Below, piece by piece: positions 12,748-22,218 of a stretch of 64,000 nt of DNA. Origin of the DNA: Cheilinus undulatus (taxonomy: Eukaryota; Chordata; Actinopteri; Labriformes; Labridae); contig NC_054886.1 in NCBI RefSeq assembly GCF_018320785.1, positions 33,463,732 through 33,527,731 of the forward strand, given 5' to 3'. Each line of letters starts with the position of its first letter. The stretch's first letter is position 1. The notes below the pieces were generated by a model, which worked only from the letters and a program-made list of their open reading frames with translations, ran no database searches and had not been told where the DNA came from. A program made the position numbers and the translations under genes.

Positions 12748-13462
12748 TTATATGAGTTCCAGCAGTTTATCTCTGTCCCATATCTCACTCCTATAAATTT
12801 TCTTCATCTTGTCATAGTCCCACTCAGTCTTTAAGAGATTTTCTTTTTCTCTCAGTAGTTCTCTTTGTTCAGTCATTTCTCTGCCTTCTCTTATTTGTGT
12901 CTCCACTGACTGAAGCATCCTCTTGTTCTTCTCTCTCTTGGCTTCCACGTGCTCAAGTTTTTCTTCGATTTCTGTCTTTTGTTTTTCCAGTTCAGTTTTG
13001 ACCTTTCCCAGTGTAGCAACCAAGCCCTCATATTCTCGCCCCATCTTCTGTTGTGATTCATTTTGAGGTGTACTGTGTTTCTTACGTGTACCTATAGTGA
13101 AGAGAAAATGTAACATAACAATAAAATAAATTAATATCATTCAATGACTATGAATAGTCACATCAATATTTTTTCTTTTCAGACATTTTATATCAAAACA
13201 GGGCCTACACCATTTTGAAAACTATAATTTTATGATGGCATAAATGGTGTACAAAGATTAAAAGACGTTAAACTAAGAGAATGTCCTTGATTTAACTTGA
13301 ATTTTGATCAGTAGTCAGTGGTGTTATTAATGTATGCATAATGACAAGTGACTTACCTGAACATAAAAACACCAAATACAGTACCACAAGAACAGCAAAA
13401 ATCAATGTCATCAGAACAGAGGACTCAGAAAGAACGCTGGATAGATCTGAAGTAGTCGCCAT
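12748..13462 (-). CDS. Gene S: short TM plus coiled-coil protein, butyrophilin-like without Ig domains
   Basis: Two coding exons: 13357-13467 (ATG at 13462) and 12748-13091, joined in phase 1, giving 149 residues. A short N-terminus (MATTSDLSSVLSESS) precedes a TM helix (about 17-36) and a charged coiled coil (about 45-145). The first exon is 111 nt with phase 1 at both ends, exactly like the TM exon of gene B (49544-49654). A non-coding exon ending at 13663 resembles the 5' non-coding exon of gene B in sequence (GACTTTGG..., ACTCAG..., GCAG before the donor). No Ig exon lies between them. The ATG has a purine at -3 and G at +4. I infer a paralogue that lost its Ig exons and now starts inside the TM exon; its product would be a signal-anchored membrane protein with a cytoplasmic coiled coil. 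Alternatively it is an expressed relic. Confidence 0.6.
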
Positions 13463-13662
13463 GTCACCTGATAGCATGGAAAATACAGAAAAACATATAG
13501 AAAAAGGACCATAGCTGTTCATTTCTGCTTTACACCTGACATAGAAAAATACGTTTTAGAACTTAAAACATTCTATTGATGCTGTAAACACATCAGATTT
13601 CATATCCAAAGTAGAAAACTAAAGTCTAAAAACAAAGAAAATATAAGTTCCCCATGTCTTAC

Positions 13663-13754
13663 CTGCTGTTTCCCTGAGTCCGCTCACCGCGGTTTGTTGA
13701 GAACTTCAGTGACCAAAGTCTGACAATAAAATGTTTTCACAGTTCCAGTTTATA
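13663..13754 (-). promoter_or_regulatory. 5' non-coding exon and TATA box of gene S
   Basis: The donor AGCAG|GTAAGAC closes the exon at 13663. TATAAA is present on the minus strand at 13749-13754, so transcription would start near 13720. Confidence 0.5.
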
Positions 13755-13834
13755 ACTAGATAAACAGGAGTGTCCACCTTGTACACAAATAAAATGGCTT
13801 TTGCTCTCAGTGACTACCCAAATAGCAAAGAGAC

Positions 13835-14185
13835 TCCGCACCGGATCCGGGGTGGAGGCATCATGAAGTCCAGAACGGATCCAGAAAACGGATCCGCATC
13901 AGAGTCCACTTGCACAGCGCTACGGATCAGGAATGGATAAGGATCCTGGATCCGGTCCGGCTTCGGTCCAGAGCCTAAACGGATCCACTCATAAAATGAC
14001 AAATCCAGTCTAGATCCGATTTGGACCCGCTCAGGAACCAATCATCCGGTTTAGTTCTGATTCTGATCCGTTCATGAAGCAGCTCATCCGGTCCAGATCC
14101 GTTTTGGATCTGTTCCTAAAGGAGCTCATCTAGCCAAGATCCAATATGGATCCCTTCATAAATTGGCTCATCTAATTTAATCTAA
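13835..14185. repeat. Degenerate 42-bp minisatellite rich in GGATCC/GATCCG
   Basis: Units such as GTTCATGAAGCAGCTCATCC, GTTCCTAAAGGAGCTCATCT and CTTCATAAATTGGCTCATCT follow each other at about 42-bp spacing near 14070, 14112 and 14154, and weaker units extend left to about 13835. Each unit carries one or two GATCC/GGATC words. It lies between the promoter of gene S and the 3' end of the DUF4806-like locus. Confidence 0.75.
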
Positions 14186-14194
14186 TTTCATTAC

Positions 14195-14634
14195 ATTTAT
14201 GAAAAAGTTATAGGGCTCTAAAGACAAAAGAAAAAAACAAATCGTAATTTAAATCTCAAAGATTTTTATTGATAACACACAGTTCACAATAGTGACTAAG
14301 CATTTTCTTTATAAAAAAATTAGTCAGCTTTCAGTGGAAAAAAGAGCAAGTGTCTATGAGTTACTGTTCAAAAGTTACTAACGCTTTCCTAAACTGTGTC
14401 ACTTCTTGTTGTATAAGACAACACTGTCTGAGAGACAGTCAGTCAAGTTCTGGGCTCACTAAAAAATGTTCTGTAAGAGCTCCGAATGCATCAAGAACCT
14501 ATTTAGAAAGGCAAAACATTATTTCCTTTCACAGGAAATAAGTTAGTGTCTACGACTTATGGTTCAAAAGTTACCAAGCAATTTACAAAGGGGTGTGCCT
14601 GCAGCACAGATCCATGCCGCGTGAGCTCTAAGGG
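14195..14634 (-). repeat. Dispersed repeat forming the 3' flank of the DUF4806-like locus, with poly(A) signal
   Basis: The right edge carries GAGCTCTAAGGGTTAA, shared with copies near 30.37 and 56.48 kb. A direct repeat (about 14350 and 14550, core GGTTCAAAAGTTAC-like) is inside it. AATAAA on the minus strand at 14265-14270 could end transcripts from the 14635 stop. Confidence 0.5.
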
Positions 14635-15297
14635 TTAATGTGGCTGGTCTTCAGGGGATGAGTTACTGACTGCAGCCTGCCTCCTTGAGGTTCCCCTATC
14701 CGCGGCGAGGTTGAACCACAGAATCGCATACCTGTGGATTTCATCGTCGGTTGCAGAATGGGAGACATGATTCTTTCGCACAGTATCTGTAATCACACGA
14801 GCAGATATTCATGTCAATCACAAAACAACAGAAAAAAAAAAAAAAAAACATTTTTCAGCAACATTTTTAACCAACCCTGTGTTACTCAACTAGGACTTTC
14901 ATGAGATGACATTTTCATCTTATACTTCCTTATAACAATATTATTGCAATATCTATAGAGTGGTTCAGAAACAAATGTGTAGGATGATAGAGGTGAGGAT
15001 TGGATTAGGTGCTGTGGGCAGCCCAACCAAAATCTCAATTTGCTGCTGCTACTGAAACTAACAGGCACGTAATGATGATCTTGTCCATTAATGGGAGAGA
15101 AGGCTCTGAATATGGACAGAGAGGGACACAAGCAAAGAAAAGGAACTTAATATTCATCTAGGGAAAAATCAGACAACTTTTTAACAACCCTTCTTTCCTC
15201 CACTGAACTGATCTAGTGACTAAAGCTGGTTCAGCTGAATGCAGCTTGTTTCATAGCTGTATAAACTAGGATCTTCCCATGTCATGTGACTAAAGGT

Positions 15298-16271
15298 TAG
15301 AGGTGGGCGGTGAACCGGTATTAATACCGTCACTGGTAAAATTTTTGCCACGGAATGGATTGCTGCAACACCATCATCACCGGTTTAAATGCCTACGTTG
15401 TGCTGTGATGCACACGCCAGGCATATGCGCCCCCACAACTGGCTGAGAGAGTGATTTATGACACACAGCTCAGGCTGAGTCTACTCAATAGCACGTTGAG
15501 CTCTAGCATTACATGTAGCCAGGCCACTAACTGAATGTGAAGGACTCTTGCCGCTGTAATTAGGCACAGTTAGCAGACAAAGACACGTGTTTTTTCCTCT
15601 CAAATTTTGACGACTGTCCTGCAACAAAGCCAGCTGCCGTCTCTGTCATCCTGCCTGCTTTAACACAAGCTGCTTGTCTCAGAGCCCAGCTCTGCAGCTC
15701 TTCCTCTTACAACGGCATAAACAACCATTTAAAAGTGTATTTTAACTTATGACTTTATTTTCTAAGTCCACAGTGAGTCAAAGAGCCAGGCTGCAATGTT
15801 AAAGGAGGTCAGATAGGCTCCTTTAAACTAGCCATATCCTCCGGTATGCTAAGCTAACTCAATGCTAAACACAATACTTTCGTCAAGCTCTTCAAAATAA
15901 AAGTCTGCGGCTGTTATTTTACTGAAACGCTTTTATTGTGAACGCCTTCACTAGGAAGCATGTTCAAGTCATTAGCAGCTTAACACACCTCATCAGGTTA
16001 GAGATGAAATGTTAAACTTGGAGTAAAGTTAGAAGTAAACATAGAGAGACTTAAAAAAATAAAAGATGCTTTCTGTGTTCCTATGCTTAGAGATGAATTG
16101 AGTATGCCATCAAAGTCTTGTTTTAAGGGAAGAAGGGGGTTAATAACACTTAAAATTGGATTAAAAAGCATTATCTCTTTTTAATTTTATAATACCGTGA
16201 TATAATACCGTTATTTTCAAAGGCAAGAAAAATACCGTGATATGATTTTTAGGACATATCGCCCAGACCTA
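15298..16271. mobile_element. hAT-type non-autonomous element
   Basis: Ends TAGAGGTGGGCGGTGAA and (inverted) TAGGTCTGGGCGATATG agree, and the flanks CTAAAGGT (15290-15297) and TTACAGGT (16272-16279) match in 6 of 8 positions. Its interior has no transposase. Confidence 0.65.
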
Positions 16272-16272
16272 T

Positions 16273-16713
16273 TACAGGTACATCTCAAATAATTAGAATA
16301 TCATGACAAAGTTCAATATGTTTTGGTCACTCATGTCAGAAAGTGAAACCCATATATATTATATAGACTCATTACATATACAGTCATGGATGAAAGTATT
16401 GGCACCCCTGGAAAACACACCAACATCACCTTGAAACCTTTGCAGGTGTTTGTTGTTCATTGGCTGATTAGGGTGTGACACCATGATTTCCAATATTGAA
16501 CTTTTTCACAATATTTTAATTTTCTGAGACACTGAATTTTGGGTTTTCATCATCTGTAAGCCACAATCATCAACATTTCAAGAAATAAAGGCTTAAAATA
16601 TTTCACTCTGTGTAATGATACTATATAATATATGGATTTACCATTCTGAGATGAGTGACAAAAATAAACTTTTTCATTATATTCAAATTCTTATAAATGT
16701 TCCCATACCTGTA
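16273..16713. mobile_element. Mariner-like MITE interrupted by a second Tc1-like fragment
   Basis: TACAGGTA-type ends bracketed by TA face each other (16273 and 16713) with an AATTAGAATAT / AATTTGAATAT inner match. Between about 16379 and 16530 a different Tc1-like end (CAGTCATGGATGAAAGTATT, GGCACCCCTGG) interrupts it. Confidence 0.55.
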
Positions 16714-17347
16714 TTATCTAGATACTTGTGCCCTATAAAGAGGATCAGCGCTCAGTAAAGAAATCCCCAATCCATTACTATTTGCCTCCTGTAGTCAACC
16801 GTGCAGACCAGTGGGTATTAAGAAACCTGCACTTCAGCAGTGAGAGAGAGAGAGAAACTAACGGATAGAGAAGGTAATGGGGTTTCATCATTTGTCATCT
16901 CCTTCACTGTCTTTTTGCAAGTTCTGTCCCTGCACCTAGCTCTCACTAATGAAACAGCTGATCTTGCTACAACCCAAATCTGGTAAAATAAGTATATTGC
17001 AACAGCACTACACCTTATATACAGTTTTGTACAATCCTAGCCTCTCTTGTTTAAGTCATTTGCATACATTATGTCAAAAAGCTCCAATAACACTTGCAAT
17101 TTAACTGTTCTGAGCTACAGAAGAATTTTTCGTCCTCCATGCACCTGAGAATTTGTTGGTGTTGTACCAGAAAATCCTATATTTTCAACCATTAAGGAGT
17201 TGCAGTCATCATTAGTCTTTTATCAGACAATTGCTACTGCAGGCTGCAAGCAACAAAACAGTTCAGCAAAAAATAAAGCCAATAATCTCTTTATTCACAG
17301 GCTTGACTTGAAAATACAAACAAACAAACAAACAAAAAAAAAAACGA
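16714..17347. other. Intron-like stretch of the DUF4806-like locus, no gene seen
   Basis: No exon or clear repeat end was recognised. A short CAAA repeat and poly-A run lie at 17320-17344. Confidence 0.4.
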
Positions 17348-18200
17348 CTACTTAGGGAGCAGCAAGGTCTTTGTCATCATCTTGCTGAAAGGTTTTTTCC
17401 CATTCAGTCCTTTCCAGTTAATTCTTCTCCCCCCCTCATCACTGAACATTTTGGCGAGGATGTTCCAAGTTACACGTTTTGTGTCTTGACCTCCTATGGT
17501 TGCCAGGGCGCGAACCTAAAATCAGAAACATTAAATCCCATCATGTTCTTTTACATACTGTATTATTTCCATTTTAAAAGCATAAACCTCACAAAATTTA
17601 AAATATATAAAAAAAGGATTCAGGACATATTGACATATTTTACTCCATAATATGTGTGAGAATGCTGCAGAGAGTGAGAGAGGTTGACAGTGAGCATTTC
17701 ACTCATATTTAAACAAAAAAAAAATCCTTAAAAGATTACAGAACATAAAGGCTGTCATTTCATTTTTGAGGTTTGAACATTCATTCAAACATTTGTTTAA
17801 AAGTTGAGTTTGAACTGCATTGAGCTGTTTGAAATAAAGATACGTTAAATCTCAAGTTGTCAAAGGTAATTTGGGGTATCATGTAGTAGGGGAAGCTCTC
17901 AGGATAAGTTGACATTGCATGCCCCCTTGACCTCAGAGTTTTTAGACAGTAATATTTTTCTTTTAAAAATTGAGCTTACGAGCAAGCTGAGTCATCCCAA
18001 GTGGAAAATTACAACACCAAAATATTTGAGAAGTGGTGTAAGAAAGTATTTTGGGATATACATGATAATTGGCAAAACACAAAAATAAATATAGAACAGT
18101 TTTTCAATTTTAGCAAATATGTTGGCTCATCCGTGATCTGTGCTCATCCCTGTGATAAAGAAACAGCTATTGCTATAAAGGAAGTTAATGATTATTTGAT

Positions 18201-18601
18201 CAGGGTATATGCAGGAATCTTGAAGTTAATTTTAATACCTTTTTAAGACTTTTTCAAGACCTTCTCAATATTTTTAATACCTCACTGCCACTTCAAGCTG
18301 TAACCATTTACATCAGTAATATCGCTCGCTCTGGCGCTCTCAGAGGCAATTTACGAACGCACCCACAATAGCCTAGTTTTTTATGTACCTGTTCATCTTC
18401 ATTTTTCAATAAAAATGAATTAATCCACACACTTTTACTATGTTTTTGGGACTCAAACTCTTGGACAGCTAATGCAGAAAAAATACTTTCAAAATTTAAG
18501 ACTTTATAAAGGTAAGACTTTTAATACTTTTTAAGGGTCTTAATTTTTCCAAAATTGATTTATCACCTTTTAATACTTTTCAGGACCCCGCGGATACCCT
18601 G
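18201..18601. mobile_element. Non-autonomous DNA element with CAGGGTAT inverted ends
   Basis: CAGGGTATATGCAGGA on the left is matched by the inverted right end CAGGGTATCCGCGGGGTCC. The interior is rich in TTTTTAAGACTTT and TTTTAATACC words, as in a common fish MITE. I could not see a clean target duplication. Confidence 0.6.
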
Positions 18602-18976
18602 TGCCAAAACAAGCAGCATTCATCTTGGCTTAAAACAGCGCAATACAATGTCCCGAGTTAGATAAATGTGTATTTATGAACATTAATAACAGCCCACTGG
18701 TTAAACGTCAAGTCAATCAGCAAAAATATATCCAACAGGACAAATTATGAATCAATGTAGCCTAGGTCTAAATTTAAATTTAGCACGGAAGAAAGGGTTA
18801 TGATTGAATCAGTTAAAGTTAGCTTTAGTGGTATGCTAGCTAACATTAGGCGAAAGTAAGTCAACTTCAGCTTTCCCTAAACAAAATAAATATTCAACAC
18901 GTACATTTCGTTGTAATTTTGCTGTTAACTGTTGTAGACATAAACAAGAACACGTTTAAAACCATATTTAACTTAC

Positions 18977-19130
18977 GTTTTTGTTCCAACTGCCGGTTGC
19001 TGAATAAACGGCTGATGCAACAGCCAACAGCAGCCACAGTCACTTTGCGAGCGTACGCTTGCTGTCCGCTAGATATCCGCTGCCTGACGGTGCGCTGGGC
19101 GGAGCCTTACCGGGTCCTCCGCGCATGACC
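18977..19130 (-). promoter_or_regulatory. CpG-rich segment, possible first exon of the DUF4806-like gene
   Basis: This is the most CpG-rich stretch nearby, and a minus-strand donor (AAAAAC|GTAAGTT) sits at its lower edge. It reads as a non-coding first exon; the short open frame starting in it is interrupted by a stop before the donor. Confidence 0.35.
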
Positions 19131-19851
19131 GAAATGAGTGAGAGGCGTGGGCGGATGTGCCGGCGTGAAGGCGGGTCCACCCAGGAATCTTTTGCTATGT
19201 GGGTATTTTGATCCAAACATGGGATAAATGTGACCAACCTTGTGAGTTAGTTTAGGCCATAATTTCGAGTAATAATTCACACCTGACATGTATCTAATCA
19301 AATCATATGACTCATGTCCTCCTAATTCAGTGGTCTACTTAAGCTACGAGATTTCCAGTCTCTTTCTCTGTGCTGCAAATGCCTGCTGCCCTGGTTCAAC
19401 ACTGTGCACTCACTTCAACCCACCTCCACCCCAGCATCCACCTGCTGGCTCTGACAGGGGGGTTAAGATGTTCTCTCTCATCACTCCTCAATTCTGCATG
19501 TAAGATAAATTGGTGAGGAGTGATGAAGTTGGAGCCTGATGCCAAAGTATACTACACTATGCTACCATAATAAATGCTTGAAAATTACAAAAGTGAAATG
19601 ACTGAACTGAGCTCAAAAGGAGACTTTAATTTATGTTTTGTTTTGTTTTTTTTCTGTAAGCAAAAGTGGCTGAATGACTGCATTCAAGTTTATCTATATA
19701 TTTATATATATACAGGGCAAAATAATGTACTTCAGTTCAATCAACCAATAAATAATTTGATATAAAAAAGTGAAATCACCACAAAACTTAAAACTGCAAC
19801 AATTAAGAACAAACACGATTAAAGACACATTTTATAGAATTTTAACATTTC

Positions 19852-20097
19852 CTAGTGAGTGAAAAGAATCACCAAAAAAGCCTGTCTAAAAAGGTGTGTC
19901 TGACTTTGAAAGTCACTCACAGATATTAGAGAGGATAAAGATGGGGACGACTCATTCCAGAGTTTTGGGGCTATGGCTTGGAAAGCTTTATATCCCAGAG
20001 TCTTCAGGCGAGTGCATGGGACAGAGAGACATTCTAATGTGTTTGATCTAATGGGGCAGAGACTGTAGAAAGAATAGACCACAGATGTCAAACTCAA
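19852..20097 (-). pseudogene. LINE ORF2 C-terminal fragment
   Basis: The minus-strand frame contains YKAFQAIAPKLWNESS and SVSDFQSQTHLFRQAF, the conserved tail of reverse-transcriptase proteins of fish non-LTR retrotransposons (AAPKLWNSLP..., F...L.THLF..AF). It lacks the reverse-transcriptase core and is a relic. Confidence 0.7.
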
Positions 20098-20270
20098 GGC
20101 CCAGCGGCCAAATCCGGCCCCTGGAACGATTATATCCGGCCCACAAGATCATATCATATTTGAATTATTACTGGCCCAACAGTATGAGGTCTGCAGATTT
20201 CCTCCAGTAAAAGTTGTTAAGCCATAAAAATCTGAAAAAGTAAGAAAGATTTCATAAAAAGTCAAGAATG
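20083..20270. mobile_element. hAT element end fragment
   Basis: CAGATGTCAAACTCAAGG followed by CCAGCGGCCAAATCCGGCCC is the well-known end of a vertebrate hAT family. Only one end is present. Confidence 0.6.
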
Positions 20271-20274
20271 GGGG

Positions 20275-20540
20275 GGCTGTAGGAACATCTCCAGAATGAT
20301 GAATGGAAGCATGAAGAACCTGAGCTCAATTTTGAGCTTCATGGCAAAGGCTGTGAATACTTATGTACATATGATGTCTTTGTTATTTATTTTTTAAAAA
20401 TTTGCACAAATTAGAAAAAAAAAAACTTTATTCACATTGCGTTGTCATTATGGGGTGTTGTGTGTAGAATTTTTGAGGAAAAAAAAGTCAAGTTATTCCA
20501 TTTTGGAATGAGGCTGTAACATAAAATGTGGAAACATGCA
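20275..20540. mobile_element. Tc1-like element 3' fragment
   Basis: GGCTGTGAATACTTATGTAC and TTGTCATTATGGGGTGTTG, followed by GGAATGAGGCTGTAACATAA, match the terminal part of a common fish Tc1 family. Only the end remains. Confidence 0.6.
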
Positions 20541-21254
20541 TGAAACGAGGCGTGAAAATCACGAGGGAAGAGAAGTTGATGTAGTGATGTTTACAGGTAG
20601 GCTACTCGTCCTGCATTTTTACACATCCACTGGCCGTGGCTTACAGCACTACGTCTGCTCTGGTGAGCCTACGCAGATCTCTGAGTTTATGAGCTGCCTG
20701 CACAACTCGCAGCGCTCAGTTTGTGTCTGCAGACTACAGGGAATTTCATAAACTTCTGTGATTGACCCGACGGTTTCACACAAAACCTTCAGGCTTCACG
20801 ATTCAAGTCCTGCTTTGGTGCTTTCCCTCACTCTCTCTCTCCACATGTGCACGTTATACATTGAATAGTAAATTATCTAAAATTCAGCGCACTGACATCT
20901 TGATTCCAGCATATTTTTCAAATGTTTCAGCATCCCGAACAATTTGATAAGACTTATATTGGTAATGGATTGACACCACTAAATAGAAACACAGTATTGC
21001 CATAGACGGTGACTGAGAGAGAGAGACTAATAGGTTCAAGTTCATCATCATACAGTCAGGATTCAACAGGTCACAGACGCAGCGTTATCCCTTAACATGT
21101 GTTCTCTATGTCAGTTGATGGTCTTAAAAGGTCATGTTTTTATTTTATGGTGGATGAACTCACAAACAAAAATGTACAAAAATTAAAAAGTGAACACCCT
21201 TTTGAAAAACAGGCCATATTCCTGTAATCTAAAGGTTCACCTTTCAGACATCAT

Positions 21255-21660
21255 CAGACCACTGTGTGAATGATGGAGCTTTATTCTGGCTAGAATGTGA
21301 AATATTACATTCATGCATAAACTAGAGGATGTTAAAATGATGAAGTGTCCCTCTACTTTAATGACGAAATGGAAAATAAAGATGAACTACAATGAAAGAA
21401 ATAAAGAGTTGGCACCAAAAATTACCTGGTAAAGGACCCCATAAACCCCAAATATGGTATAATCTTATGTAATTATTTAACTTCTTTTCCTTGTAACGTT
21501 GAGAAATGTTAACTGTCATCAGAATTTCATTGCACTTTGTAATATATATTTTCTTTAGAGAACCTGTTAATACTCATCTTTAATATAGAGGCAGTTCATT
21601 TAAGGGACCAAACTTCTTTTCTCATTTGTCTAGTAATACCTCTCTTGAAAAAGCAAAAGT
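21255..21660 (+). repeat. About 400-bp block duplicated at 52145-52530
   Basis: The block from GTGTGAATGATGGAGCTTTA to CTCTCTTGAAAAAG recurs in the same orientation in the 5' intron of gene B with small differences throughout. Here it lies about 0.6 kb upstream of gene C. Nothing coding is visible. Confidence 0.8.
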
Positions 21661-21758
21661 GAGTGATTAAAAAAATGCGATCTTTCTTATTAGAGTACTC
21701 GATTAATCAGAAGAATCAATAGAGTACTCGACTACTAAATGAATCTATTGCTGCAGCC

Positions 21759-21798
<40 letters not shown>

Positions 21799-21820
21799 TA
21801 GATAGATAGATATATATAAA
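21661..21820. repeat. hAT right-end fragment and (TA)n/(GATA)n microsatellite
   Basis: TGCTGCAGCCCTA at about 21750-21762 is a hAT terminal repeat with no partner; a TA/GATA tract follows directly. Confidence 0.6.
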
Positions 21821-22151
21821 CCACAGGGCCAACAGCTCATTAGAGTCTCTAATCAGTTTAACAAGCATGCGTTTTAACTGTGAGAAGAGGAAGAGTGAAC
21901 TCACACATGCGAGGGCTAACATCCAACTTTAGACTGATGTACTAAAATACAAAGGCTGATCTAAAACTGGTAGAGAACAACACTGACATTTCTACATCTT
22001 TCAGAAGTGTTCAGCAATGTTTCTGTCATCATCAAGCTGAGTGCACAAACTCCAGTGTTATAATTATATCCATGACTTCTGCATCACATAGCTATCTATG
22101 TATAGGGTTATGGGGTTTAGACATGCTGTATGACGTTTAGAGACAGGTCAG

Positions 22152-22168
22152 ACAGGAAGAGGAAGCTC
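22152..22168 (+). promoter_or_regulatory. Tandem ETS/PU.1-like site upstream of gene C
   Basis: ACAGGAAGAGGAAGCTC lies 51 bp before the ATG. Near-identical sites precede genes D and E. Two GGAA cores in tandem fit PU.1/ETS binding, common in myeloid receptor promoters. Confidence 0.5.
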
Positions 22169-22218
22169 TAACTGTCTGTTGTATTTCATTGTTACTGTGC
22201 AGTCAGCAGTGAGGCATC

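Larger units (their letters stand above)
14635..17515 (-). pseudogene. DUF4806-like gene, two 3' exons, probable splice-donor mutation
   Basis: The upstream exon (17515 down to about 17353) encodes VRALATIGGQ, then ILAKMFSDE, NWKGLNGKKPFSKM, which matches my recollection of the DUF4806 domain (IGG... fNW.G..GK..F). The downstream exon, 14635-14786 after a good acceptor (GATTACAG), encodes SHSATDDEIHRYAILWFN and LAADRG, like the domain's C-terminal part, ending in TAA. The expected donor after the first exon reads C|CTAAGTA rather than C|GTAAGTA; phase 1 would match the next exon. Without splicing the frame ends at a TAG three codons on (17348). No upstream coding exon was found, so the locus is partial. 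DUF4806 has no settled function. It may still be expressed through a cryptic donor. Confidence 0.5.

Noticed and set aside
18001-18246. 81-codon plus frame as a gene
   Set aside because: AT-rich frame running into a MITE (starts 18201), no recognised protein, no splice context.
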